The notes beneath the pieces are model-generated. The model did no database searches. It was not told the origin of the DNA and saw only the letters and a list, made by a program, of their open reading frames with translations. DNA of 64,000 bases from Liolophura sinensis (lineage: Eukaryota > Mollusca > Polyplacophora > Chitonida > Chitonidae): the NCBI RefSeq assembly GCF_032854445.1, contig NC_088295.1:87193836-87257835 (forward strand). Reading direction: 5' to 3'. Position numbers and translations under genes: made by a program. Positions 1-12,399 of this stretch are shown here, one piece after another (position 1 is the first letter of the stretch; the number at the start of each line of letters is the position of its first letter).

Positions 1-2029
1 GGAGGTTTTCTTTAAACATGTGTCCACTTTGTTGTGTGTTTAAGATTAAACATAAGAGTAATATGAATCGGCCAGGTGCTGTGGATAGCCCGATTCTAAG
101 CGAGTGGCACCCTAAGTGACCCTCTCGATTCATTTCAATGCCTAGGTGTCAAAATATAAAATATACTTCCATTCATGTTCCGGGGGTAAGTGCCATCCTG
201 TATACAAACTCGGACAGAAGAGGTCGCCTTGTGGCACACCTTTTTATGTAGGTATGTAGAAAGGCTTGAGGAATAACCGCAGGGTATGTGCCCACGTGGC
301 CCCGACGAAGACACAGACATGTGAATTCGGGAGATCACGAGGCCGTAGCAGGCAAAGCAAGCGCGGAGAAAGTCGCTGACGCAATCGTTTTTTACTCATA
401 CAATTCATGTTGCAGTACATCTTAACACACGATATGACTATTCCGAAGATGTATGTCTGGTGTCAGATGTTGTTCTTACAAAAACGTTCACGTACGTCAT
501 CTTAAAGAACAGGCGTTAGAAAACAACTACTTTCTAAACTCGGGTGATATATTAATTAGAATGTCTAATTAAGCCAATTCAATGTGTCAGGTAAAAGTCA
601 TACTGTGAAATAGATTAAATATTGGCATTCCCACTGAGAACATTGCTGGGAACAACATGCCGAGAATGCCGAAAAATACCATAGTCATACACGGATTTCA
701 ACGGTCAGTCCTTGCCAGTGGCGGGTATTATTTCTACGAACAAATGTACGAGAGCTCGGAGTAAACCACCGGCCTTTGGCAAGTTACTAATAAACTTTCC
801 CGCCTGGGACGTACACATGTGAACGCCATATAAGTATAAGACTGGAAATAGCCACGCTAGTGTCGTCGACAGCTTAGTTATCTCCTCGCACTTATAACAG
901 ACTCTTATTTCATAAATATACTGCCAACATGGCGCCAGGCCTCATTCATCCTCCAAATCGAGACTATTATCTGCTACTGGTGTCTCCGACCACGTCAGTA
1001 AAGATACAGTAACATGGGTTAATTAAACCTACGTTTAATTAAACGTTTAACTTGAATACACACAAACCTTTTCCGAATCAAGTGACATAATTTAGGCACT
1101 TTAACCGAACATGCAGTCCTACGCTGTGGGTCAAATGTTTACTGGAACTAAGCTAATAAAATAACTATTTAACTGACATACACATGTATCCTTCTATATT
1201 CTTTGAAAATCTAAGTCATGCATTTTAGGACTTTTTCCTAAATCACCCGAAAACTGTGACCAGAGAAAAAATAATCGGTCATGCAATAAAATCGTTTCGT
1301 GTATCTTAGTGTTGTGATGAATGCTCTCTAAAGTAGCAGCACAACGACTTGGTAACCAAAGGGAAGTAACTCTAAACGTAGAATTTCGGTTAGTGTCATG
1401 GTGTGCGCTTATCGGTGAATCTGTCATGTAAGAATCAATTAAAGCTGACTCATTTGTGGCGTTAATAGGGTGTACGGGAGACCGGGTGTTACATGGCCTG
1501 TGTTGCTTACTGATTGGGTCACCACCGGCTGCCGCTGGGCCACACGCATGAGAACAAGGGACAAAGAATACACAGCATGGGAACAATGATCTCAGGTTTC
1601 CAGACGTTCTTCTTTAGGTCCTCTTTACCCGCAGATAATGTTTCTTTATTGTGGAACTGCAAAAGGCCTGTTATCGTACTTGGTTGCTTCTTCATGCCTC
1701 CCAAAACCCGACTATATGCCTCCATGTAGATAAATATCACTGACTTTCCCGCCAGATAAGAGAGCTGCAACGATAACGTATTAGATTAGAACAGACCGTT
1801 GTGGTTGAAAGCAGCGATTGCAGCCGGGTTATCTGCCCCATATACGTGTACCAGACTGCCAGGTTCATTCAATCAGTATACTTCATTACCCAGGTATACA
1901 ACGATAGAAACGTAATAACAGATAACATTCGTGCAATCCATGGGCTATACCCTGGTGGTATGAATATAGTCTTGCAGGGATGGTACACATCATATCCACG
2001 ATATCACGGTACTGAGAGGTTCTCAGTCG
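1..2029. other. No gene recognised; intergenic, CpG-rich
   Basis: Open frames here are short and resemble nothing I know. A piece of a dispersed repeat (GGAGTAAACCACCGG…) lies at about 750-806. A TATAAGTA-like box near 830 is isolated. Short AT palindromes (GTTTAATTAAAC) occur near 1020-1050. Confidence 0.5.
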
Positions 2030-2985
2030 TGCCGCGCTGTTCAGAAAGTAACCTTACCACTCAGTACTGCACACAGAACCGTGTAGATAGAGCGGCTGCT
2101 GCCCAGAACAGCACACTACCGTTCAGAAAGAACGGCTACTGTTCAGTACTGTACAAAGTACGGTTACTGCTTAGTATCGCTCACGGCAGTGCTTATAAAG
2201 CACGGTTACTCTTCAGTATATATCTCACGATAGTGCTCAGAAAGTTCGATTGCTGCTCAGAAAGTTCGATTGCTGCTCAGTACCGCTCACCGTAGTTCTC
2301 AGAAAGCATGGTCGCTGCTCAGTACTGTACACGGTAGTGCTCAGAAAGTACGGTTGCTGCTCGGTATGTCTTATGATAGTGCTCAGAATGTACGGTCTTT
2401 GCTCAGTACCGCTCACAGCAGTCCTCAGAAAGCATGGTAGAGTTGCTGCTCAGTGCTGCACACGGTAGTGCTCAGAAAGCATGGTAGAGTTGCTGCTCAG
2501 TGCTGCACACGGTAGTGCTCAGAAAGCATGGTAGAGTTGCTGCTCAGTGCTGCACACGGTAGTGCTCAGAAAGCATGGTAGAGTTGCTGCTCAGTGCTGC
2601 ACACGGTAGTGCTCAGAAAGCATGGTAGAGTTGCTGCTCAGTGCTGCACACGGTAGTGCTCAGAAAGCATGGTAGAGTTGCTGCTCAGTGCTGCACACGG
2701 TAGTGCTCAGAAAGCATGGTAGAGTTGCTGCTCAGTGCTGCACAGAAGTGTTCAGAAAGTACTGTTGCTGCTTAGTATTGCACACGGTAGCGCTCAGAAA
2801 TTACGAACGCTGCTGAGTACTGCACACGGTAGCGCTCAGAAAGTATGGTCGCTGCTTAGTACTGCTCACGGCAGTGTCCAGAGAGCGCGGTTGTTGCTCA
2901 GTGCTCCTCACAATGGTCCTCGCAAAGTACGGTTGCCGATCAATACCGCTCTCGGTAATGCTCAGAAAGTACGATTGTTCAATGC
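2030..2985. repeat. Minisatellite, 42-bp units with a 47-bp homogenised core
   Basis: Units share CTCAGAAAG…GGT..TGCTGCTCAGT. Starts at 2298, 2340, 2382 and 2424 are 42 bp apart. From 2424 to about 2745 seven nearly identical 47-bp units follow (2424, 2471, 2518, 2565, 2612, 2659, 2706), longer by a GTAGA-like insertion. Then 42-bp spacing returns (2793, 2835). The outer units are diverged. Confidence 0.95.
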
Positions 2986-2990
2986 TGCAA

Positions 2991-4219
2991 AAAAGTTTTA
3001 CACTATGTGTGAACGCCATTTATGCGTACAAGTGAAGATCAGAGAGAGGAGTATCGTGTAGGCGTACAAGTAGGCGGATAAATAAGCATTATAAACAAGT
3101 CTCAGATGTACCAGTAGAGATGAAGTACATGCACAGTTTTATAAACTAATACCCGAGTAGGGCTTACACTAAACTAGGTATGCAAAGAAGTACCCAGATG
3201 AAGCTTTATAAAAGAGTTTCACTCGAAACCAGTATATGAGTAGATGAAAAGTACTTTGAAATGTCAACAGATTTTAGTCTGAAGTTTCGACTTGTATAAA
3301 ACAGAGTTTGTTTCATTTCCCTTCGACTATTTCGTGTCATTTGATGAGTCGATACGACAAATCCCTCCGCGTGAACGTGTCTTGATAATTATAGCCGGTG
3401 AAGTACAATAAGCTGACAAGGAGTTGTACGTCGATGGTCTTACATAGGTACGTGATGGTATCTGAGACTGGCAACGCCAAGAAGAGCTGAGTACAGCTAT
3501 GAAACCTGTCAGCCTTTAACGGTTACAGACCGTGAAAACGAAGCTATCAAGTAATCATCTATCATAATACATCAGTGGGCCAGATAACTTCCACCCAATT
3601 TTCTTTTGTTTTTCTCCAACATATAAATTACAGAGACAGGGAATAATTTGAGATGACAGTACTAATCACATTAAGTCCAGCTGTTTTTACGTCTTTCTTT
3701 CAGAGATAAATATGTACGGCCTATAAGCCTATGTGTCGTAAGTTCAGATTAAGTATAACGTGCACACGTAATTCTATTCGTGTAGAGGAAAACCTTTTCT
3801 GGCACAATGACACAAATAGACTAACAAAAAATGTTTTCCTGATCATGGCAATTGTTTGTAAATACAAAGCATAAGGAAAACCACACAAAAACAGAGATCT
3901 GTGTTATTACATTACAGGGGCATAGCTGAAGGCCATCGTATACAGTTAAGTAATTACCGACTATTTATATCTTATTTCATTTCCTGTTTTTTTTAAGGTT
4001 CGGATCTTGACAAACTGGAAAGATAATTTGGGACGGCATCTACTGAAGCCGTAACATGGCTTTTGAGTTTCCAATAAAATGGAACAAGTGTTATCCACTT
4101 TAACTGCCCACAGACTGTGAGCGGTACTGGCGTACATATATAGCGAACAAGGCCGTTGATCCACAGTATATGCTCAGTGACACAAGGAATGATATAAGAA
4201 AACAATTCTGCCTAATGAC
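2991..4219. other. No gene recognised
   Basis: AT-rich intergenic DNA between two minisatellites. I see no coding similarity, RNA gene or clear repeat. Confidence 0.5.
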
Positions 4220-5195
4220 CCATGCTCAATGCTCAGAAATTATGAGTGATATTGAGGAGCATGACTGTTGGTCCACATGAAACGCTCAGAGATTGTGATT
4301 GATATTGAGGAGCATGACTGTTGGCCCACATGAAATGCTCAGAGATTGTGATTGATATTGAGGAGCATGACTGTTGGTCCACATGAATTGCTCAGGGATT
4401 GTGAGTGATATATAGGCGCATGACTGTTGGTCCACATGAAATGCTCAGAGATTATGTGATATTGAGGAGCATGACTGTTGGTCCACATTAAATGTTCAGA
4501 AATTGTGAGTGATATTGAGGAGCAAGACTGTTGAGCATGAAATGCTCAGAGATTGTGATTGATATTGAGGAGCATGACTGTTGGTCCACATGAAATGCTC
4601 GGGGATTGTGACTAATATTGAGGAGCATGACTGTTGGTCCACATGAAATGCTCAGAGATTGTGATTGATATTGAGGAGCATGACCGTTGGTCCACATGAA
4701 TTGCTCAGGGATTGTGAGTGATATATAGGCGCATGACTGTTGGTCCACATGAAATGCTCAGAGATTATGTGATATTGAGGAGCATGACTGTTGGTCCACA
4801 TTAAATGTTCAGAAATTGTGAGCGATATTGAGGAGCAAGACTGTTGAGCATGAAATGCTCAGAGATTGTGATTGATATTGAGGAGCATGACTGTTGGTCC
4901 ACATGAATTGCTCAGGGATTGTGATTGATATTGAGGAGCATGACTGTTGGTCCACATGAAATGCTCAGAGATTGTGAGTGATATTAAAGAGAATGACTGT
5001 TGGTCAACATGAAATGCCCAGAGATTGTGAGCGATATTGAAGAGTATGACTGTTGGTCCACATGAATTGCTCAGGGATTGTGACTGATATTGAGGAGCAT
5101 GACTGTTGGTCCACATGAAATGCTCAGAGATTGTGAGTGATATTGAGGAGCATGACTGTTGATCCACATGAAATCCTCAGAGATTGTGTCATGTT
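4220..5195. repeat. Minisatellite, 53-bp unit with a 313-bp higher-order repeat
   Basis: About 18 units of …CTCAGAGATTGTGATTGATA… followed by GAGGAGCATGACTGTTGGTC. The CTCAG core recurs at 4232, 4285, 4338, 4391 and 4444. A multi-unit block with distinctive variants (CTCAGGG, ATATATAGGCGC, AGCAAGACTGTTGAGC) occurs twice, 313 bp apart (4391 and 4704). Confidence 0.95.
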
Positions 5196-5240
5196 GAGGA
5201 ACGAGTACGGCGTAAAAAACCAATCAAGTAATTAAATAAA
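5196..5240 (+). repeat. SINE tail fragment (family A)
   Basis: GAGTACGGCGTAAAAAACCAATCAAGTAATTAAATAAA matches the 3' tail of the family-A SINEs. Only about 45 bp remain, abutting the 53-bp array. Confidence 0.6.
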
Positions 5241-8011
5241 AATAACTGATTACTTTTTTTAAAAAAACTTACACGTATTGGAACAGAGATATTGTGTAAT
5301 TGTGACTCTGACATTGGTATCGAAGTCAGGTAAATCGATTTAATAAAATTAAATTTACATTGGCCGTCAGTTAAGAGCAATTTAGTGGAATCGACCACAG
5401 AAGACTTCTCCCATCTCAACCCTGTTCGTGACTTGAAGCATCGAATGAACAAAAAATTGACTGCTTTGTTACCGGTGTGTTTTCATTCGTGACACCTTCA
5501 GATGGGATTTCACCGAATCCATGCATTCCATTATTAAACCTATTGTTTTTCTACACTGAGTGCTGCCTGAAAAATACTGCCCTCGGCATTTCGCCGCTTT
5601 CATTCACCTTATAATACAAAGCCATAAGTACATCTATAAGTTGTTAACATCATTTTTTCGTCACGCATCAGTGAACTGACAACAATAGCGTTTTTATGTC
5701 CATTCTACCATATTTAACATTCCTCTATTATGACAAGTAATTGTGTCAACTGGATGAGACCGATAAGACGGCTGGGTATCCGTATACACGGCGTAGGACA
5801 CACTTACATGTACCTGACCAGCTCGTTTGACCGATAACCTGCTCTCTCCTAAAACCAGTAGTGGGTTTCAACGACGAGACATACAATATGACGTGCAGAA
5901 ATCTTACGTTACAAAAACCGTTTATAAACCATATGTATGTCTCGACAGGCAAACTGAATCTTCTTTAGATTTATTTTTGACCATCTGTTTACCAGCGATT
6001 AGTTTTAATGAGAATCTCGCGGAAATTTCCACATTCAATGGTTTTATCTCTATAAGCACATGGCTCTGATAATAACTACAAAGTTACCATATAGCCATAT
6101 TCATTCATTCAAGCCTCGGTAAGCTTCTCAAAAAGAAGCAGCCGGAATTTTTTCACAATAAGCGTCAATGATATAAGTTTAAAATATACCTGCCCATTTC
6201 TCCCCTACTCTCAGCTTCTACTCAGGAAGTTTCAATGCGAAACAGACAGACACAAAAATCAATGACAAAATGCGTACGAAAGAAAGCATTTGAGAAACCA
6301 TAGAAGCAATGAATGAAAATGAAATAATATATTTGGTTGGTTCCATTGCCATTGACAGTCGGGAAGCATTTTTTCCCCATTACTTTCGGAGTTGTCACAG
6401 AGATCATGGGCGGGCAATGTACCGTTTTTTTAGACAGCAACAGTTATCATTAGGATAGATTCTTTAACTAATGGCTCTCTTCATTAATGTCCTGTTTTGC
6501 TTTTTTTAGCCTTCGCCGCAATAATAACTGTGACGAACTCGCTAGCCAGCAGAGTGTGAAAAGCAGTTCTGTCATGCTCACAGAGAATGCTTTTGTAGAG
6601 CTCATGGCATTTCTTGTATGTGGACCTTGTCACAATTAGAGATCTCCTCAGTGAAACATGTATGTATATAGATGGCTACAGCCATTAGAGGAACCAAGCC
6701 ACGCACCTTACTGGACCAGCTTAATAATTTAAACTTTAACGGATGACGTTGCAGAATGTGAGATCTGGCTAACGGCCAAAATAGTTACAGCAGTTTATTG
6801 TGGGTTACGTTACGCTTGGGGACATATCTACGTGTTCCTTGTACGGTCTTGATGAGAGACACTGACCGGTTATACAAATACGTCCAAAATCGCAGTAAAA
6901 ACACCTCGTTTTCTGATGTAACTCACCAGTGACTGCGTTCTGTATACCGGTAAGTGTACGATCGCAGATACACCAAAAAGCTTCAAAGTAGACGATTAAG
7001 CCTAAATGGCTTTGGACCGAGCTTTGAACCGATTCTTTAAAGCGGAAAGGAGTTTCATCAGCCACAGTTACACAATGTAGTCTGCATATATCGGTTTACC
7101 ATGTGTACAGAGTGCCATTTTATTCAAGGTCTCTGTCGATTCTTACACAAATTGTGAATTAAGTTTTCGTGAATGACTTCGTAAATTAAGACTCCTCGTA
7201 GCGTTTTAACAAAGGCATTTTCATGTCCAAAGAAAACGTTACAAGAAAATCAATTTTCAAAGTTTTATGAAAGCTGACACTCATCTCTGTCCATGGAGCT
7301 GGGCTTGTACTAAATTTAATCTTTTATATCCTTGTATCCGCACGTGTTCATTCAAGAGATTTTAATATATAAATGTCAAATACAACCGAGCTGAATAAGG
7401 AGCCCAGATGTTGGAAATGTTCAATTAAATGACAATAAAGCTCATCAGATAGGTCAATTTGATGGCCTTTTGTCGCTGTCGTTGTCAAGATGGCGATAAA
7501 TCTGATAATACATTTCCACACTTGATCGCCTTAGGACGTGGGTGAAGGGGTTGTGTTGCAAATCAGTAAGGACCGTTCTCGTAACAGCCGAGACATACAA
7601 ACGTGTGTCCTATACGACATTAAACGCTGCCGAGTTATAAGACAATTAATAAGTCATTTAATGTGTAGCCTAACAATTAATTAACCATTTATTTCTCGTC
7701 GGTGTCAAGATATGATGAATTTGTCTACTCTCCCAAATGAGTCTCTGTATTAGGCTGTAAGTACACACTATGGTTTAAACACAGTTGTTTTAACGTCCAA
7801 CTTACCTCTACACCATTGAGAACTGTCTTACTACTCGTCATATATTTTCTTGTATATAAGAAGATGCATTAGTATAATCCAGTTTTTTTTCATCCAGTGT
7901 CAGATTAAATATATTAATATTTGGTAAGACTTCCAAGCAACTTCCAAACCAAAACCAATTAATCAATTTTTTCCCAAATGCAAAGTGTATTTACTTTCAG
8001 TTGTAATTATT
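5241..8011. other. No gene recognised
   Basis: 2.8 kb of intergenic sequence with short, unremarkable open frames on both strands. No exon-like similarity, tandem repeat or RNA gene is evident. Confidence 0.5.
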
Positions 8012-8210
8012 CCTAGCTATTTGGCTGGATCGTGGTGTTTCGTGCCGTACTCATGAATATTTCACATATACCACTACGGCCACCTTTATCAAGGACGGAA
8101 CCCGGTCAGAACCTGAAAGAAAGTCACCACCATCCGCAAGTTGTCGCAAGACAGTCCCACGTATACGACCGGAGGGGAAGCCAGCATGAAAACCTTGTTT
8201 TAAGAGTTCC
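8012..8210 (-). repeat. Degenerate family-A SINE
   Basis: Matches the order of the intact copy at 15281-15550: TTTCGTGCCGTACTCATGAA, CATCCGCAAGTTG, CGACCGGAGGGGAAGCCAGC. The tRNA-related head is lost or unrecognisable. Confidence 0.7.
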
Positions 8211-8394
8211 ACAGACGGAGTTCTTGTACAATAGTAGCTCAGACTTAACAAAAAGATATGGGCCAACATTCACAACTTTTGTAAATCAATTTTTGGATGA
8301 ATTTCGTATTGTAAATTTCACCATGTGGGCAACATCATTTCATCAAAATGTTAGATGAAAAATTGATAAAAAGTGTGGAGAAAATTCCTGGCAG

Positions 8395-8910
8395 TTGCCG
8401 AGAGCAGGTCCCTCCTGCGCATTGTTGACGGTCGAGTGAGTGTGTAAGTGTGCCAATACTGCTTACATGTATACTCTCACGAACATCCGCCTTAGTGATG
8501 CATGCAGAGGTGGATCGGTGATGGTGTGGGGATGTTTGCCCTATGACAGGGATCGTTACATGCAGGAGGTACTTCATCCAGTCCTTGTTCCTCAATTTGA
8601 CAAGGATCCATTTGCAAACAGGCCAGTATTCGTGGACGATAATTCTCGGCCTCATCGTTCACGGGCTTTGACCCAATTTTTGGACTACAATGCCATTACG
8701 CAACTTCCATTTCCAGCAATGAGCCCTGATCTCAACTCTCTTGGGTCGACAAATCTCTTGAGCACATATGGGTCGACAACTGCAGAGTAGGCAACCTCCT
8801 TCACAGAACCTTAGAGATCTGGAAGCAGTTCTAAATGAAGAGTGGCAGCTGTTGCCCACGGAACGGTTTCTGTATGACGCTGTTCAGCATACTTTTTACT
8901 TTTTACGCCA
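8395..8910 (+). pseudogene. Decayed Tc1-like transposase fragment
   Basis: Translation shows the catalytic-core blocks GGSVMVWGC, a changed second catalytic block VDDNSRPHRSRA, and PAMSPDLN. A frame change leads to SLEHIW and a second to a tail reading SQNLRDLEAVLNEEWQLLP and then FLYDAVQHTFYFLRH before a stop. At least two frameshifts and a missing N-terminus make it dead. No terminal inverted repeats were found. It differs from the better preserved element at 28995-30546. Confidence 0.85.
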
Positions 8911-8949
8911 TTAAAATTCCCGCTGGAGCTATGATTAAAAGAACATTTT

Positions 8950-9030
8950 TTCATTCAATTTGGACACAATTCTGGATGGTCCAATTTGGACACATTTCTG
9001 GATGGTCCAATTTGGACATATCGTTCAATT
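8950..9030 (+). repeat. Short 27-bp tandem repeat, about three copies
   Basis: TTTGGACACATTTCTGGATG-like units recur at about 8958, 8985 and 9012, directly after the transposase remnant. Confidence 0.7.
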
Positions 9031-9711
9031 GGTCACATGGTAACAATTTGAGTTTACTGCATAGATAAATGGGTGGTGCTTTTTATGGCTGTGCAGTTTA
9101 CTACCTTGTTCTGCAGTAAGGAAAGTGAATTACACCTTGTTCAAAAAGGCAGGGTGGTACCTATTTTTTTTACTGTGTATATTGAATTGACGAGTTGTTT
9201 GTTATATATATATTACAATTGTGATGCTCTTCTGTTAACATATTCCATTGTTAATTTTATCACGAGATAATTAAAAGGGCCATCTTTTTTAGGTAGCTCT
9301 GTGTAATTATATTTGCTTATTTATCTTTGCTGTGGTTAAGACAGAAATAGATGACAGCCTCCGTATTCCACTCACAACAATAGGGCGCCTGTTTGAGAAG
9401 TTCTTATAAATGTACATCTTACGCAATATCTCTGTTCTAACTTGCCGTTAGCCCTGTATATCCACTCAAAATGAAGCCAACGATGGAGAATCAAAAGAGA
9501 CAACCTCACACACAGACATGCGAACAAACTGACCACAAAGGAAATACTTTAATTGAACTTCACCCTTGTTGATAAAAACCGCCATCAAAGAATGAATCGT
9601 AGCTAGCCTCAGCATATATATATTACACAGCGTTTAGACAAAGGTGGTGTTTGGTGGTTGGTGGGGAGGGGGTGTTGGTACCGGAGATGTTAGAAGAGAA
9701 AACCTAATGTC
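9031..9711. other. No gene recognised
   Basis: AT-rich sequence with a small G-rich run near 9655-9672. Nothing else to report. Confidence 0.5.
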
Positions 9712-9990
9712 TGACTGATCGATTGACTGTTTGCTGTTTAACGCCCACCTCAATAATTTTTCACTCATGCATACACGGTCAGCTTTATGGGTGAGCGAGA
9801 GGGGTGAATCTACAGATTTCCAGTCCTAGGCCGGGATTAGACCCACACCTTGTGTGCCTAGTTCTCAAGTGTCCCTCACCTAACTCGCTTGAAGAGCGAA
9901 TACACACTCCGGATGGTAGACATATAGGTATGGATACTGGATGGCACTCACTTCCAACATGTTATGAATTATGCTACTCTCTAATGGGTT
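9712..9990 (-). repeat. Degenerate family-B SINE
   Basis: GACTGTTTGCTGTTTAACGC followed by CAATAATTTTTCACTCATGC matches the reverse-complemented tail of the family-B copies at 20230-20527 and 36884-37048. The remainder is diverged. Confidence 0.55.
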
Positions 9991-10024
9991 GAGGAAGATT
10001 GTGTGTGTGCTTTCAATACTATTG

Positions 10025-10095
10025 CTTTTTTGTTGTTAAACGTCACTTTCAGTACTATTTTGGTCATACCATGACGGTGTCTCCTTGAAACAAAC
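10025..10095 (-). repeat. Family-B SINE fragment
   Basis: TTGTTAAACGTCACTTTCAG then TTTTGGTCATACCATGACGG corresponds to the family-B tail. Short and diverged. Confidence 0.45.
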
Positions 10096-10792
10096 CGGAT
10101 CCGGTATATTTGAAATGCTGTCTTACCATAACACCGTTCCGAAGGCACCAAACACGATACCCCACCCAGTCATATTATACTGGCACCGTTCCGACGAGCA
10201 CTTCGACCATTCATCTTATGCTGAGAGCCACGCGAGGTAGAAACAAGTTTACTGTTAAACTGTTAGGAATGTCTCGATTCGTGATTAACTCCGCATCTAC
10301 CGTGTAGACAAAGAAAACGACATATTATTGACTGCATAGATTCCATGTATACCTAAACGAATACATAATTGTGTTGTTATGCCAACTGACACAAGCACTC
10401 AAAGGAGAAGAAAATTTAAATATGAAACAAATACCATTGAAAAGAGTTTGCATTTCCTTGCAGGTGCATGCCATATAAAAATTCTAATATGTACCTCAAG
10501 TTGATAAATTATAATTAAAGTCAGCGCCAAAATCCGCTGTGGACGACTCCATTTTGCCTAAGAACTAATCCTGAAGTCCTCTGTGTAAGAAGGAGAATTA
10601 CCGTCGGAAATCGCCGAAGTGCAGTTCGTACATTTCCGGTAGAACTTCCCAGAAGGTAGCGAACAGTTCAGTTCGTTTTGCGCTTGACGATCCGGAAACC
10701 GGAATGTTGGACGTAGGTTCCGGGATTACACGAACAAGCCGGCAGTTTTAACAACTCTCATTGCCTGAGACACACCCCCAGCATAACTTACA

Positions 10793-10961
10793 GGGTGTTA
10801 TTTATTTATTTATTTGATTGGTGTTTTACGCCGTACTCAAGAATATTTCACTTATACGACGGCGGCCAGTATCACAGCGACCAGATTGGTGAGACTCCTG
10901 GATCATTACGCTGTGCTAGCGCTCTAACCAACAGAGCCACGGAGGCCCCCACTGGGTGTTA
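10793..10961 (-). repeat. Family-A SINE insertion with target-site duplication
   Basis: A (TTTA)n tail start, TGATTGGTGTTTTACGCCG, then an internally deleted body and the tRNA-related head (GCTCTAACCAACAGAGCCAC in plus orientation). GGGTGTTA at 10793-10800 and 10954-10961 flanks it as target duplication. The following sequence reads into a LINE remnant, so the SINE may be nested in it. Confidence 0.85.
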
Positions 10962-11863
10962 AAGATGGAGGACACTTATTGTCTATTGTTAATGTATCGA
11001 GCGCTTATTTGTTCACGGTTAGATTATGAATGTGAAGCCTACGATTCTGCCTGTGCTTCAGATAAAGCTAAGCTTGACAGTATTCGATGTTCAAACAACT
11101 CCCATAAATGTACTTCAACATATATGTAATGAATGGCCTCTTTTTGTTCGAAGACAATTTCGATCACTGCAATTTGGAGTGAAGTCGATGGCTTCACATG
11201 GGAACTCAGCAACTGCCATTTTCAAACTTTCCTATTATGATATTCTGTTTGAAGGTACAAGCAGAAAAAGAGAGCCCTTTAGTGTACGAGCGAAATGTAT
11301 GCAGATCGCCCTGCGTTTCCTCCATGGAAGTTAGGTCAACCGAATATTTCACAAGCGTTACACAGAGAAGTGAAAAAGTCAGATAACTCAGAGTTTGTCT
11401 CCCTTTTCGCTAGGGATTATATTGCCAGAACGTGGAGCCACTGTCCACAGGGTTTTACAGATGCCTAAAACTGCCCAGATACTGACAAAAGCGGCTGTGC
11501 ATTTTGTGTCCCAGAAATTTACCATAGTAAGGTGTTTAGATTTACGGATGCAGTATCGGTATTTACTGCTGAACTGACTGGGATTCTGTGTGCGTTGCAT
11601 TTTTTAGTAGATTTTAAGCCGTTATCTTCACTGATTGTCTAAGTGCGATACTTGCTTTACAGAATTTTACGCCAAGGAAAGGCTCTTCAATCATTTTTGA
11701 TATACTTCATTTATATACCTGTTTATTCTACCAAGGTGTGGAAGTATGTTTTGAGTGGGTCCCAGGCCATTCCAGTATTGCAGGTAATGAATGGGAGGAC
11801 AAACTAGCGAAACAAGCGCTATCTCATTTACATATTGCTCAACATGTGTCTGTCTGTTTCAGA

Positions 11864-11922
<59 letters not shown>

Positions 11923-12381
11923 AGCGGAATTTTATTTTAATTTGGCAGGAAGGCTGGGACACCTCCACTAAAGGGAGATATTTTTATACTTTTAATAAGT
12001 GTTTCTAATTCTCACCTTATTAGTCTTTCTTCCAGGTGAGCAGAAATCCTATGAAACAGATTGAGGACCGGGCACATTCGAACGAATTCTTATTTAAACA
12101 GAGTTCATTTACATGATACGGGTGTTTGTGATCATTGCCAGGTTGAGGAAACAATTGAGCATACGTTGTTCCGATGCCCACAATATACTCTCCAGAGACA
12201 TGGCTATTATGCGGAACTACTCTGTGCTGGCATTATAGACCCCCGCTCAGACAATGTTTCAAGGCCTGGCAAGGAGTCTGGTAGAGTCTTCGAAGCAACA
12301 GTAAGGTTCCGCTTCCATGTGTTAGGAGAAAATTTAGAGCATAGTTCATTCACATCTCTGTGTTATTATGCATTAATGTGA
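10962..12381 (+). pseudogene. Decayed non-LTR retrotransposon (RT C-terminus, RNase H, C-terminal region)
   Basis: Frame-shifted pieces read in order: RLDYECEAYDSACASDKAKL (end of reverse transcriptase), VFTAELTGILCALHFL with the RNase H glutamate block, WVPGHSSIAGNEWEDKLAKQ (RNase H C-terminal signature), and RTGHIRTNSYLNRV with CDHCQVEETIEHTLFRCPQY, a cysteine-rich C-terminus typical of Jockey/I-type elements. Several stops and frameshifts, and a (TA)n run between the last two pieces, show it is dead. The 5' part was not found. Confidence 0.85.
11866..11919. repeat. (TA)n microsatellite
   Basis: About 54 bp of uninterrupted AT dinucleotide inside the LINE remnant. Confidence 0.98.
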
Positions 12382-12399
12382 ACACTACTTGGTTTCAGC

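Noticed and set aside
822..960. Promoter suggested by a TATAAGTA box followed by an ATG in ACATGGCGCC
   Set aside because: The frame after that ATG is not supported as a gene by length, splicing or similarity, and the box sits in a repeat-derived segment.
1194..1586. 130-codon open frame on the minus strand
   Set aside because: No recognisable domain, no repeated codon or splice pattern, and composition like the surrounding intergenic DNA.
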